This document shows, piece by piece, positions 12,201 to 22,540 of a stretch of 64,000 nucleotides of DNA. The DNA comes from Pithys albifrons albifrons. Taxonomy: Eukaryota; Chordata; Aves; Passeriformes; Thamnophilidae. Under the pieces are notes generated by a model, which ran no database searches, was not told the origin of the DNA, and saw only the letters and a list, made by a program, of their open reading frames with translations. The translations under genes and the position numbers were made by a program. Location: NCBI RefSeq assembly GCF_047495875.1, contig NC_092471.1, forward strand, positions 18,807,001-18,871,000, in the 5' to 3' direction. How positions within the stretch are numbered: the stretch's first letter is position 1; each line of letters begins with the position of its first letter.

Positions 12201-15200
12201 GACAGCAGTGGGTGGGTGGATCCTGTGGGACAGCAGTGGGTGGGTGGGATCCTGTGGGACAGCAGTGGTGGATCCTGTGGGACAGCAGTGGGTGGGTGGA
12301 TCCTGTGGGACAGCAGTGGGTGGGTGGGATCCTGTGGGACAGCAGTGGGTGGATCCTGTGGGACAGCAGTGGGTGGATCCTGTGGGGCAGCAGTGGGTGG
12401 ATCCTGTGGGGCAGCAGTGGGTGGATCCTGTGGGACAGCAGTGGGTGGGATCCTGTGGGACAGCAGTGGTGGATCCTGTGGGACAGCAGTGGGTGGGTGG
12501 GATCCTGTGGGACAGCAGTGAGTGGGTGGGATCCTGTGGGACAGCAGTGGGGGGGATCCTGTGGGACAGCAGTGGGTGGATCCTGTGGGACAGCAGTGGG
12601 TGGATCCTGTGGGACAGCAGTGGGGCATCCTGTGGAACAGCAGTGGGGGGATCCTGTGGGACAGCAGTGGGTGGATCCTGTGGGACAGCAGTGGGTGGAT
12701 CCTGTGGGACAGCAGTGGTAGGTCCTGTGGGACAGCAGTGGGTGGATCCTGTGGGACAGCAGTGGTGGGTCCTGTGCTCCTGCCTTGGGAGGCACAGAGT
12801 AATGAGCTCCAACCCTTCTCTCTGGCAGTGGCCCAAACCGAGGACATTACATCACCATTGTGAAGAGCCATGGCTTCTGGTTGCTGTTTGATGATGACAT
12901 TGTAGAGGTGGGTGTCATGTGCCCCTATTTCAGCCCAGCTTTTTGGCTCCTTTTTGTTTCTAACTTGCATTTCATTCCTGCCTTTCAGAGCTTCTCCCTT
13001 ATGTTTTTGCAGGCAGTTTTCCCCAGCAAATTGAAGTGTAGAAAAACTGAAAAAGCAACATTTGGGAGGCTGTAGTAAGGCCCTGAGATGCCATAAATGT
13101 TGGGGCTGTTACTGATGATGTTTAAATAGCTGAGACAGACTTTTCCTTACCTTCTCTGCTAACATACCTGTAAGGGCTGATACCCACAGGGTTTCTGTGT
13201 CCACGTGTTCCACATAATTATTAATATCAGCAGAACAAATGCCACAGGGGAGTTGCTTTCTGTAAAGATGAAAGTGTCCTGTTTTCCTCTGACATCTTGT
13301 GGTCAAGGCCTGTTGGCAGGTGTTAAATAGGTGCAGCAGAAGCCTTGCTTGGGTTGAAGTAAAAATGTAATGACTTGTCAATTTTAAAGTTGTTTCAAAT
13401 AATTGCTCAGCTCTGAGCATCAGCTGTGACTTCCCAGGGGTATGAGCTGATTGTGTGACTATCAGCAGTTGCCTTTCTCCCATTTTTCTGTTTTTGGGGT
13501 TATTTTCCTCTGTTTCTGTCATGGGCCAAGTACAGAATTCTGTCACCTCATTTTGGAAATAGTTTTTAAATGCACTGTCTTTCAGGAAATAAAAGTGGGT
13601 GCATTTTAAAAGTGGGTGTAAAATAACTCTCTTGTTCCTCTGTATTTGTTTTTTTATCAGTCCCTCCTGTGTTGTACCTCAGCTTTCAGGTCAAAACCAA
13701 ATTTCTGTTTATCAGCAAACACTGTTGGCACTTCCATAGATGTGCCAAAACATGGCTCTGAAATATGTGCTGTCTGTTATTGGGCAGGACATTCAAGGAG
13801 CTTTTCTAATTTTAACGGTGCCTTTCTTTTTTTCAAGCTCATCTTCATAGAGTTTATCTAAAAAGCTGCAAAAATAAAGCTCTTTGGGTGCTTCACATTC
13901 CAGATGTGGCTCCCTAAAAACCCAGACTTGGGCAGCTGAGTGCAGAGCTCTGAGCAGACTCTGCAGCTGAGAGAGAGCACAGGAGGAACCTTTTCCCCCT
14001 GAAATACAGTTAAAAAGCTGTATTGCATTTTTGGCAAGGGATGGGAATGAATAGCTCTGAACTGCCAATAGGAAGGAGTTTATCCTGATCACCCACTGAA
14101 TGTCAGGGGTGGGGAAGGCATATTTATTGGTCTGTTAGGATTTCATTGGGAGGCCAACTTTCAATTAGATTGGAGATGGATGATCAACATTCTGCAGCAT
14201 ATGTGGAAAAGCACCAGATCCAGGAGGCAAATTAGTCCAAGTGGGATCCTGTGCCAAGCAAAATGAATTGAGAACCCTGAGTTTCTCTGGCTAAGCTCAT
14301 CTCTGGCTAATTTGACATACTGTTATTAGAGCAATTAAGTGATAAATCAGTGACAATATTTACCTGAAGCAGAGAAGGGAAAAGCATCCACCCAGGGAGC
14401 TCTACACATGCAGGGAAGGGAGGGAGTGGCTTTGCCTAAAAGTCAGTTCAGGGATTTGCAGGAGTCAGTTGAATGCTGTGAATGGTCTGCAAGGACAGGG
14501 TTTGGTTTGGAAAACCAGCACTGATGTCTGGAAATGAACAAAGGAGACTTGAGCTCAGTTAACAGGAAACACCATTTCCAATGCCAGGTGAGGCTGCAGA
14601 ATCCTCAGAGCTGTGAAACCATCCACTGGTTGTTACCCCAGAGGTGCAGGGGGTGAACCTTGCTGTCCACACTCTGTGGTCACCCAGGGATGGGAAGAAC
14701 AGTGTAAATAATCCTCTTCCAGTTCCACTGTGCTTTCTGTGGATAGTGATATGAAAGAAGGAGCCAGTTTTGCTGTGATAAAACTAAAAATATCTGTGGG
14801 ATGAATTAATCAAATGTTTGACTTGCATTTGGAATGAGTAGTGGAAATGGGCTTGATTGCACGGCAAGTTGGTTGGCACTTAAAATAAAACGTTTGAGTT
14901 GTCTGCTAAATATATTGCAAGAACTGGAGGATGTTCTTTCCCTGCATTTGTGTTAAAATGTGGGTCTAACAGTCTGTAGTAACGTTATGTTAATAAATGG
15001 TGTGAAAATGCCACAGCCCTCAGCAGGATATTTCAGCCTCTCTGCACTCCCTAAATGGAGAAGAGGAAAAGACAAAACACCTGGTTATTTTTTCCCCCAC
15101 TCCTCATGGGGTTTTTTTGTAACAGAAGGTGTTTAAAACTGTTCAAGAGAGAATTTCTGCAGTTGATGCACCCTCTGAAAACTCCTGTCTGTTCTTTGTG

Positions 15201-16656
15201 ATTGGGAAAGGCTGGGAAAGGCTGGGCTCAGCTCACAGGGAGTTTGGCAGTGCCACTTGGAGAAACCAGTGCTGCTGAGCCTGCTGGGGGTGCCAGGCTG
15301 TGTTCAGGGATTTCACCTCGTGCCAAACAGTTCTGCAGCTGAGGAGGCTCCTGGGTGGTCAGAGCAGGGCCCTTTCCTTCGAGATGGAAGCACAGCTTGG
15401 GCTCTGCTTGTCCCTCTCACAGTCAGAGCAGGTGTCAGCCCAGAGCCTTCTGTATTCTGAACATTTTTTTGCTTCTTGAACTTCATATAAACACAAATAT
15501 ATAAATAAAAAGGGAAACTTTAGCCTCTGTCTCCCTTTGGGTCCACAACTAATTCAGACTCCCTCCAGCCTCTCATCTCTGTGGATCCAGAGTCCTGAAG
15601 GTATTTTAGGACCATTTTCTAAAGGTATTTCAGATCACTGCCCCAGTGCAGTGCTGAGCAGCACAGGACCCTGGGAGGGTTTTGTTTCAGTGTTTTCCCC
15701 TCCCCTGACTGCAGAATCCAACTCAGGAATCTGAAGCCAGTTGTTGGCAGGAGCAGGACAGGACCAAGACATTGCAAAGATGCAAAGAACTTGCATCTTT
15801 AAAAGCCTTTAAAACACCCTACAGGCCTTGCTGGTTGGAGTAGGAAGAAAAGGCAACTTTTCTGCACAGAGTTCACAGCTTTAAATATAAGCAGACCACT
15901 TAATTTCATTAATACAGCAAATAATTAGTTCTTGAAACAAAACCTTGTTGTAATCCTGCTGTAGGGTCTGTGCCAGCAGATCCTAAGGAAGGAAAGCTCT
16001 CATGACCAGGAGATCCTAAGGAGATGAGATCCACAGATTTCCTGGTGGGATTCCCAACAGCACTTGCAGGACTTCTTAAGAGGGTCACAATAATGACAGA
16101 ATCTGGAGTTACTTTAGCTGGGTGTTAAATCTACTCAACATGTACTGCACAAAACCCCCTCTGTGCTGATCATTAACTGCCTTTTCTTTCATTTCCATTG
16201 CAAAATACCCAGGAAAGGTAATCCCAGTCTGGATGAGAAAGCAAATAGGAAAATGTCATGTACTCTTTTAAGGATACATTTTCATGGATCCCTTCTGCTG
16301 TAGCCCAGCTTAAGAGTGCACCCACTCTGTGAGGTTTATTATTTCATCCTGATTTCCTGGTTTTTCCACAGTGAATAAGTTACAAAGTGGAAAGAGTGTT
16401 TGGTTGGATTCAGTGATGTTGGGGTGTCACTGTGTCAGGACTGCTCAGCTTTCCAGCATCACCTCCAAGAGCTGGAAATACCACTTTATGTGGGAAAGTC
16501 CTTCTTAGGGGGGTGTTTTGACTGCAACTAATTGTAACTCTCATTCATTTCCAGAAAATTGATGCACAGGCCATTGAAGAATTCTATGGGTTAACATCAG
16601 ACATTTCCAAGAACTCCGAGTCTGGGTACATCCTCTTCTACCAGTCAAGGGACTGA
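3025..16656 (+). CDS. USP12/USP46-family ubiquitin hydrolase, 5'-partial, seven exons
   Basis: This is a cysteine deubiquitinase that removes ubiquitin from substrates; USP12 and USP46 are activated by WDR48/UAF1 and WDR20. Seven exons join in frame: 3025-3238, 4545-4771, 5958-6034, 6821-6904, 7526-7723, 12829-12907 and 16555-16656, giving 326 residues and a TGA at 16654-16656. With the 43 N-terminal residues expected from human USP12 the protein would be about 369 aa, against 370 in human. The Cys box FGNTCYCNS opens the first exon (Cys codon 3037-3039). The [12 protein letters not shown] box is in the second. The finger cysteine pairs are RCLNCE and YYCEQC. The His box RGHYITIV (His codon 12845-12847) and the FDDDIVEKID segment close the catalytic core. 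Exons 1-2 (N-terminus up to GLVN) were not found in 1-3024 and should lie upstream. Residues mix USP12-type ([20 protein letters not shown], final D) and USP46-type ([15 protein letters not shown]) states, so I call it USP12-like, not USP12 itself. Confidence 0.93.
3585..4051. repeat. Minisatellite, 58 bp unit, eight copies
   Basis: Copies start at 3585, 3643, 3701, 3759, 3817, 3875, 3933 and 3991, an exact 58 bp period. The unit contains agactcagcccctcct, then ctgccctcacatttgtggtgg, then gattccttgggatg. Copies differ by single bases (GGGGTGG or GGGATGG, TTGCGA or TTGGGA), so the array is young. It lies in the intron between the Cys-box and QQDAHEF exons. Confidence 0.97.
4052..4544 (+). other. 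Intron remainder before the 4545 exon
   Basis: Unique intronic sequence with an 11-base C run near 4257-4267. No other element seen. Confidence 0.6.
4545..4771 (+). CDS. USP12-like exon with QQDAHEF box and first zinc-finger Cys pair
   Basis: The acceptor is cttcctttccag ending at 4544 and the donor is GCT|GTACGT at 4772. The exon completes Glu and reads [20 protein letters not shown], then a variable acidic linker ([16 protein letters not shown]), then [22 protein letters not shown]. The linker is one residue shorter than in human USP12. CLNC supplies one half of the finger cysteines. Reading on past the donor meets a stop after about nine codons, which confirms the splice. Confidence 0.95.
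4772..5957 (+). other. USP12-like intron (1.2 kb)
   Basis: Bounded by GTACGT and TTTAAG splice sites. Unique sequence with short A and T runs. No repeat or gene recognised. Confidence 0.7.
5958..6034 (+). CDS. USP12-like exon, [17 protein letters not shown] segment
   Basis: The acceptor is a T-run followed by AAG ending at 5957 and the donor is AG|GTAAAC at 6035. The 77 bp exon encodes [17 protein letters not shown] and NTSITHCL plus two bases of Arg. USP46 has Val at the first position where USP12 has Ile, as recalled. Confidence 0.93.
6035..7525 (+). other. Two short USP12-like introns around the 6821-6904 exon
   Basis: Introns 6035-6820 and 6905-7525 are bounded by GTAAAC/CACAG and GTAAGG/TGCAG. 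Nothing else is recognised in either. Confidence 0.7.
6821..6904 (+). CDS. USP12-like exon with second zinc-finger Cys pair
   Basis: The acceptor is ctcctgtccacag ending at 6820 and the donor is AG|GTAAGG at 6905. The exon encodes [19 protein letters not shown] followed by RSKQEAQK and a split Arg. CEQC is the second half of the zinc-binding finger of the USP fold. Confidence 0.93.
7526..7723 (+). CDS. USP12-like exon, palm/finger core
   Basis: The acceptor is ttttgtgtgcag ending at 7525 and the donor is AG|GTGTGT at 7724. The exon encodes [20 protein letters not shown] through [14 protein letters not shown] and a split Ser. Third-position G+C is visibly higher than in the preceding exons. 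Arg in MRVKK is the USP46-like state; MDQLHR and SGDATNPD are the USP12-like states. Confidence 0.95.
7935..8548 (+). mobile_element. CR1 LINE 3' fragment with RT C-terminus relic
   Basis: This copy retains the C-terminal part of CR1 ORF2: a readable stretch from 7971 to 8468 containing [36 protein letters not shown] and [12 protein letters not shown]. It ends with the CR1 tail gatatcagaggtctttt and the ATTCTATGATTCTGTGA octamer-type repeats. It is 5'-truncated, as usual for avian CR1, and sits in the sense direction in the 5.1 kb intron before the His-box exon. It is close in sequence to the copy at 33735-34432, so both belong to one subfamily. Confidence 0.93.
8612..8902. repeat. Fold-back element with about 105 bp inverted arms
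   Basis: The left arm begins GGTGAACTGACTAACCAAGA at 8612 and the right arm ends TTGGTTAGTCAGTTCACC at 8902. The reverse complement of the right arm matches the left over the outer about 80 bp (GTGTGCTGGCAT, AGAGTAGATAAAA, GTGAAGCTGTA, CTAAAAAT) and again at the inner CCTTCTGAT (8709-8717) and ATCAGAAGG (8801-8809). The roughly 80 bp core has no ORF. It could be a non-autonomous DNA transposon (MITE) or a rearranged head-to-head duplication. No clear target-site duplication is visible, and I cannot name the family. Confidence 0.75.
8903..10652 (+). other. Unique intronic stretch of the USP12-like gene
   Basis: A+T-rich intron between the fold-back element and the large VNTR. No exon, RNA gene or named repeat recognised. 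Confidence 0.6.
10653..12775. repeat. 2.1 kb G-rich VNTR, unit about 20-30 bp
   Basis: About 85-90 copies of a unit built on GGATCCTGTGGGACAGCAGT followed by GGG, GGTG, GGGTG or GGGTGGGTG spacers, with rarer inserts (GGAATGCT, GATCGATCATG). Most units hold a BamHI site. Higher-order blocks are visible, for example the GATCGATCATG blocks at 11018-11480. The + strand has many runs such as GGGTGGGTGGGATCCTGTGGG that could form G-quadruplexes. Stop codons are nearly absent in several frames on both strands, so ORFs of 670, 764 and 807 codons arise. These are not genes. The array lies in the USP12-like intron and ends about 55 bp from the acceptor at 12828. Confidence 0.97.
12829..12907 (+). CDS. 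USP12-like exon with catalytic His box
   Basis: The acceptor is cttctctctggcag ending at 12828 and the donor is GAG|GTGGGT at 12908. The 79 bp exon encodes [20 protein letters not shown] and then DDDIVE, with the catalytic His at 12845-12847. The upstream minisatellite ends only about 55 bp before this acceptor. Confidence 0.95.
12908..16554 (+). other. Last intron of the USP12-like gene (3.6 kb)
   Basis: Unique, moderately A+T-rich sequence between GTGGGT and TTTCCAG. No interspersed repeat or additional exon recognised; ORFs in it have no recognisable content. Confidence 0.65.
16555..16656 (+). CDS. USP12-like terminal coding exon
   Basis: The acceptor is tcattcatttccag ending at 16554. 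The exon encodes [20 protein letters not shown], then [13 protein letters not shown] and TGA. The C-terminal Asp is the USP12 state; USP46 ends in Glu, as recalled. Confidence 0.95.
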   Translation, partial: KIDAQAIEEFYGLTSDISKNSESGYILFYQSRD

Positions 16657-18840
16657 GGCAGAAGGAACATGTACAAGAAACAAAGGGATCAAGGGTGGAA
16701 GGTGCCTGTGGGAGCAGGAGCAGCTCTGTTGTTGCTGTAGGACCAGGACAGATGCAGCAGGAGGAGGAGGAGGAGGAAGGTCTCCCCTGCCCTCTGGGGG
16801 TTAGTGCTGCTGCCGTCACCAGAAGAGCTTCCGTTCCACTTTCCTTCCGGGGCTTCTTTCACGTGCTATCTTCCAAACTCTCTGTTACCTCTCCTTGAAT
16901 CCTGGCTGCCTGTTTGGCCATGAGCAGAGCAAGAGGTGGAGCAGTGGCATTGTAGGCTGTTTCCCATTTGCTGTTGGCCCGAGGCTGTCCCTTGGTTTCT
17001 GCCTTTGTGGCTTTTCTGTATTGTAGCAGAACGATTCCAACATTCAGTGTCAGCTGAAGGCGTATTTTAGGGTAAGAACAGCAGCTGGTTGCTGGATATT
17101 TTTGGTGACTCAGACTTGAGAAGCAGTGCAAAGCTAAGACATACTGGAAATGTCATGTCTGTAATTTTCATAAAGAAAACCAGACAAAACCCTCTCTCTG
17201 CAGCATTGTAAACCTCCCCAGGATGCATTGTGGTGGGTTTAGATAACACTAACAGCACTGCTCCTTTTGTATGCTGATTTTTACTCTTCTGTCCCCTCTG
17301 CAGAAGGCAGAGAACTGTGTTCATGTTCAGCCTGTGCTGTTTGGCTGTGGAAGCAGCTCTCTTGCCTGCAGGTCCCATCACTGCAGATCCCAGGGGAGCA
17401 GAGCAGGGACCTGTCAAGAAACATCTCTGCAACCAGTTGCTGTAGGAAGTTGAAGTTCCAGCGTTCCCTGGAGGTGTTGCATAAACCAAAAGTGCCCTCA
17501 TTCTGAGACAGGATCTGTTCCACATTTCATTCAATTCCAAGCAAACTGGTGCATTTTGAATCTATGCTAATCCACAGAAACAGCACTAATTGGGAAGGGT
17601 TACCTGAGGGAAGAATTTATGGAACTAATCCAGGTGTTCTTAGGCTTCAAGGTAATGAACAGGTAAGAAACAAAACCAACCAACCCACTCAGACATTGCC
17701 TTGTAAGTGTTCCTTGTCATCTGTTGGTATCTGGGAACCATAATACCCCCTCAAAATGCTTCTGATTGTTTTACCTCTCAAGGCCTTGCTTAACAGGGAA
17801 TTGTTGGTCTTTTGGAGACTGAAACCAAGCAGTTGTCCATTACATGTGTATATATTATAATCTCAAGGACAACTAGAAAGGAAAGACTAAGGAAGTTTGT
17901 AAGAACTCTCAGAAAATCTGGTGCAAGTTTCTTTCTGAGAAGCCCTGTTGCTGTGCCAAAGCTTGTCAGAGCTGGCTCTGGAGCCCAGTGGGAGCGAGTG
18001 TGTCCCTGTGTCCACCGTGCTGGGTGACCCTGTGCTGTGTGTGGCTGTTCAGCACAGCCCCTCATCTGTCCTCCAGTGGCTGTTGTTCTTGAGGATGTTT
18101 AACTTATGCAATTCTGTGGCTTGTGCAGGATATTCAGTATTTTACCAAAACACTGTCCTCAGGAAAGCAGCATTTCACAGTTCCTTGTGCTGGCTCTATG
18201 TGTCTGTTTCTTCTTCTCATGACCACAAATGTAATGTTTAGCAATTAACTCCTGCCTTCCACCTGCAAATTAATCATTACCATTGTGCTCCAGCTGGGTG
18301 CAGCTCCCACTCTCCTGGCACATCTCCTCTTCCAGAAGATGAATTATGGACATTGGGTTTTTTAATTATTTTTATTATACAGAGTACTGTCATTTTAAGA
18401 GACACATTCAACAGCAGCAAATGTTCTTGTCATCTTGTTCCTATTGTGTGACAATTGTTCCTGGCTAAGAGTCTTCTCCCCTTCTCCACACACAAGCTGT
18501 GAGTCCTCTCCTGGTGGTGCCACCAGGAGACTGTCATCACTCAGTCTTGCAAAAAAATGGAATAAAAGTGAGAGCACTGAGTTAAAAATAATCTAAACAG
18601 TAAATACAAAAATTAATGTAGTACACTAGACATGTATTTTGTATATCTGGTGATACATTTTTACAAATAAAATACCTGACTGAGAGATAATATTGAAAGA
18701 TATATACTATAGATTAAAAACTGTTAAAAGTGCACTTTTGCTACAGATTTATAAGGAGACTAAAAGGAAATAAATGGGAAGAGAATGGCGTGATGTTACT
18801 TCTGTATAATAAGTGACCCCACCTGTCTCCAATAAAGGTC
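16657..18840 (+). other. Probable 3'UTR of the USP12-like gene
   Basis: This follows the TGA directly and includes a short GGA run (16757-16776). It has the A+T-rich profile of a 3'UTR end, with several poly(A) signals clustered at its right end. It is inferred from position and signals, since no transcript is available here. Confidence 0.5.
18561..18836 (+). terminator. Cluster of candidate polyadenylation signals
   Basis: AATAAA occurs at 18561-18566, 18666-18671 (followed by a U/A-rich stretch) and 18831-18836. Any of these could end the USP12-like transcript. Which one is used cannot be decided from sequence. Confidence 0.4.
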
Positions 18841-20040
18841 ATGTATGATCAAAGGCACATGGCCCAGAGGCTCTTCCTTGAACTTCAGGCTGGGACAGAA
18901 TTCCAGGCCTTGGCTTTCCCTCCCTGCTGACTGAGGGGTCCTGGCCCTGCTGTGTGTGCAGCCACACAGCTGTGCAGCAGAGGTGTAAGGCAGGAGCAGC
19001 TCATAATTCAGTGTCACACATTACAGCTGATGTGCTGGTGAAGGAGGGGGTCACCCAGGGCCTCCCCTGCCACCATCCCACCCCTGCTCCCCATCCCTCC
19101 ATCCTCCCCTGCAGCTCTGCCCTTGCCTTTCCCTGGATTCCTGGTTTCCTCCCTCTTTCCCCCCGTGTTGGTCTCTGTGAGACTGTTACAAATACTGACT
19201 GATCTGGAACAGACATTTAACAGCAAAAATAGGACCATGTGCTCGGAGCTTTTCAGGTTTGTTACAGGACAGGTCTTCACTTCTGTGTGGTTCACTGCAG
19301 CTCACCTTTGTATGGGGAAAACTGGATCAAAGATGCTCTCAGGAGTAGGAACTTATGGGATTAGATGCAGTAGAACAAGGTGGGGTTTCAAAGGGCAGCT
19401 GCTCTGTAAAACCACGTTTTAAATCCAAAACACTGCCTGGTCTTTGCCCTGCTGGGCCACACATTGGCAACAAATAAATGGAGCTAATTTTAACTCCAGT
19501 GTGTGTGAGCTTGACTTTGAGTCACTGCACAAGGAGCATCACCCAGAAATAACTCCATTGAAGGCAAAGGACCAAAGTCAGAAGGTCTGAAGGAGGAGAG
19601 TTCTGAGTGCCAGCAGGGCAGGACTGATGTTGGCACTCGGGGCTGGGATTGTCACAGCAGGTGACTCCAGAACCTGCACAATAATAGCCATCACAAGGAT
19701 TTTATCTCTCTCTGAGCACACTTGGTGTTCCCATTTTCCTGCTAATTCCACAGATGCTCCAGTGTGTTTGTGGAGAGCCTCTGCAGCAGAGGTGGTTTCT
19801 GAGCTGCTGTTTGTGCCTGGCATGTCCTGGTTGCCACAGGAGCTTTTAAAGTCACTGTGCCAGCCTGGGTTAGTGGCTGTTTAAAACAAACCACATTTGA
19901 TTGGTACAAGAAAGAAAATAGACTAACAGAGGCCCCTGAGACAAGTCAAACCTTCCCACGGCGGCCCTGGAGAGGAAACAATCCCCTGGAACATTGTTAA
20001 TAATTCCCCACGTGGACAGTCCTGCCAGCACTTGTTCTCT
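18841..20040. other. Intergenic, nothing recognised
   Basis: Unique sequence with no gene, RNA gene or repeat that I can support. There is another AATAAA near 19473. Confidence 0.5.
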
Positions 20041-20059
20041 GTGCACTAATTAACCTCGG

Positions 20060-20490
20060 GGCTGCCGCTGCCTGCTGCCCCTCTGCTCCCACCCTGCTCC
20101 CCTCCTGCCCCATTCTGCTCCCCTCCTGCTCCCTTCCTGTTCCCCCCTGCCCCCTCCTTCTCCCCTCCTGCCCCATCCTGCTCCCTTCCTGTTCCACTCT
20201 GCCCCCTCCCTCTCCCCTTCTCCCCCATCCTGCCCCCCTCCTGCTCCCCTCTTGCTCCCCCCTGCCCCCTCCCTTTCCCCTCCTGCTCCCCCTCTGCTCC
20301 CTCCTGCTCCTCTCCTGCCCCCTCCTTCTCCCTTCCTGGCTCCTCCTGCCCACTCCTGCTCCTCTCCTGCCCTCTCCTTCTCCCCCCCTGCTCCCTCCTG
20401 CCCCATCCTGCCCCCCTCCTGCCCCCTCCTTCTCCTTCCTTCTCTCCTCCTGCCCACTCCTGCCCCCTCCTTCTCCCCTTCTGCCCACTC
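20060..20490. repeat. Homopyrimidine minisatellite-like tract
   Basis: About 430 bp in which the + strand is almost all C/T with scattered G, built from CTCCCCTCCTGCCCC-like units of irregular length. The strand asymmetry is extreme. It could form triplex (H-DNA). ORFs of 117-256 codons across it are low-complexity artefacts. Confidence 0.9.
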
Positions 20491-20739
20491 CTGCTCGGCC
20501 AGGCCTGGCTGCAGTTTGTACCCCCTGCCCATCCCACTGCTGTGGTTGGTCCCCAGAGCAGCAGCCGGGTGGGATGGCGAGTCTGGGAGTGAGGAGAATG
20601 GATGAAGCGGTGCCAGGGCGACCTGTCAGGGCACCTCATCCTCTGTGCTGGAGGCAAAGCTCTGCAAAGGGAAATGGTTTGCCCCTTTGTACCTCTGGCT
20701 GTTTTTTGTAAATGCCTCCCCTTTGTGTCCGAGTTAACG

Positions 20740-20960
20740 GCCTCAAAAAAAGTGACAGGGGGCAGTTTAGGTGGGATATGGGGAAGGAATTTTTCCCTGT
20801 GAGGGTGGGCAGGCACAGGTTGGGCAGAGAAGCTGTGGCTGCCCCATCCCTGGAAGTGTCCAAGGCCAGGTTGGACAGGGCTCGGAGCAACCTGGGCTGC
20901 TGAAAGATGTCCCTGCCCATGGCAGGTGGTGGCACTGGATGTTCTTTGGGTCCCTCTCAG
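20740..20960 (+). mobile_element. CR1 3' fragment
   Basis: It contains the typical CR1 3' region: gaaggaatttttccctgtga, gggtgggcaggcacaggttg, ccatccctggaagtgtccaa, ggccaggttggacagggct and cctgcccatggcaggtggt. It is truncated at both ends and the terminal ATTCTATGA repeats are lost. Confidence 0.88.
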
Positions 20961-22440
20961 TCCCTCCCTGATGGGCTGGTGCTTGTATGGACCTGCTGGA
21001 ACCTCTGCAGTGCCCTGACAGGACAGAGAAAGCCAAGGAAGGGAAGGATGAATTAATTACACAGCAGCAGCATGTTAAATATTTGAGTTGCCAGTAATGA
21101 GCACCTTTAGTGGTTGTCATTTGTTCTAAAAGCTCCTAAAGAAAATAACAAACACAAATACAAACCACTGCGGTGGTTTCCACACTTGGACAACCTACTC
21201 GACTGTTCTCCCCCTTCATCTTTGTAAGAAACAGTGCAATCTCCAGGAATTTTTTCCAGAAAGTACTAAAAACTGCATAAGATTATGAAAATCTGACTTT
21301 AGGACTAGTTGTAAGAGAGTTGGTTACCTCCTGCAAAGCGTTTTCTTGGAAGTGGAGTGAGATCAGCTGGGCCTGGGGAAGTGGATTGTGACATTTGAGG
21401 ACATGAGGCTGGACACATGGCCAGCCCTGTGTCCTGCTGCACTCCCTGTGAGGAGCAGGGTGATGGAGGGGCAAACAGAACTGCTGGATGCTGATCAGGG
21501 GCTGCTGTGGGACCTGCTTCCCAAAGGAGATGCCCAAGGAGCTGCTGGAGGTGGGTCTGGAATGTGGGAGACAATGGGAGAAGGAGAAGCTGCTCCCCAA
21601 GACCCGTGAGGTGAGAGGGGACTGGACCCACGGGCTGGGATCAGCTTGGGTGGGAGTGAAGCACAAGGGCCTTGAGGAGAGGAACAGGAGCTGGACCTGA
21701 AGGGCAAAGCTAAGGAAGGATTTATGAAGGCCTTTAAATCCCAGAGCCCCTGCAGTATTGCTTTAGGTACCTTGGCCCAGATTTATTGAGGGCAAAATGC
21801 TTTCAGAGCTACGCTGAGAAGTGTCCTCTGCACCTGGTCCAGCCCCAGGGAGCTGCACCAACACCAGCAGAGACACAGGTTCCACTGCAGTCTGTGTCAA
21901 ATAAACTAAAAACATGCAGGTAGTCCCAGCTGGGCCTTCCCTGTGATTTCCAGGTCACAGGCACTGTGAAGGAAGGGCAGAGGGGAAGGATGGGGGCGAG
22001 AGCTGCACCTGGAGTTAGGAATGTCCTTGGATCTCCCAGAGTCCACTTCATTTTCAGCATGGTTTGTATCTGGAGTGGAGCTGCTCCAGCAGAATATGTT
22101 GGGTGAGGAATACAGAGGTGGGAAGAGACATTTCCTTGGTTCTAAAGCGTGGAGTTGGAAGGGATGAGCCACCAGGAGCTCCAGCTGGAGCGAACCTTGG
22201 GCTGCTGCTGCCCACCAGACCACGGCCGGGGTGAGGAGAAGGTCAAGTGCAGCTGAAGCCATTTGTTCTGTCCACCCCCAGGTGCAGATAGCTCAGGAAA
22301 GAGCAGGTGGATTCCACCAGGACCTTTGGTAGTGATTAAGTACCCTAATTAACACTCTATTAAGTGCGTTTATTTCCTTCCCTGAGGAGCAGCCGGCACT
22401 GCAACAAATCACTGCGGAGCGCTGCCGGGAGGAGGGAGGG
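20961..22440. other. Intergenic, nothing recognised
   Basis: No gene or named repeat supported. ORFs here lack recognisable content. Confidence 0.5.
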
Positions 22441-22458
22441 AGGAAGGGAGAGAGAGAG

Positions 22459-22540
22459 GGATGGATGGATGGATGGATGGATGGATGGATGGATGGATGG
22501 ATGGATGGATGGATGGATGGATGGATAGATGGATGGATGG
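22459..22540. repeat. ATGG/GGAT tetranucleotide microsatellite
   Basis: About 20 ATGG units with one ATAG interruption near 22525-22528, preceded by a GGGA/GAGA purine run from about 22430. Length polymorphism is likely. The poly-(Ile-His-Pro-Ser) ORFs are artefacts. Confidence 0.98.

Noticed and set aside
10509..12970. ORFs of 404-807 codons on both strands as protein genes
   Set aside because: They coincide with the VNTR, occur in several overlapping frames, translate to the same short peptide in different phases, and have no start context or domain.
20046..20816. 256-codon - strand Gly/Glu/Arg-rich ORF
   Set aside because: Low-complexity translation of the homopyrimidine tract; another - strand frame is equally open.
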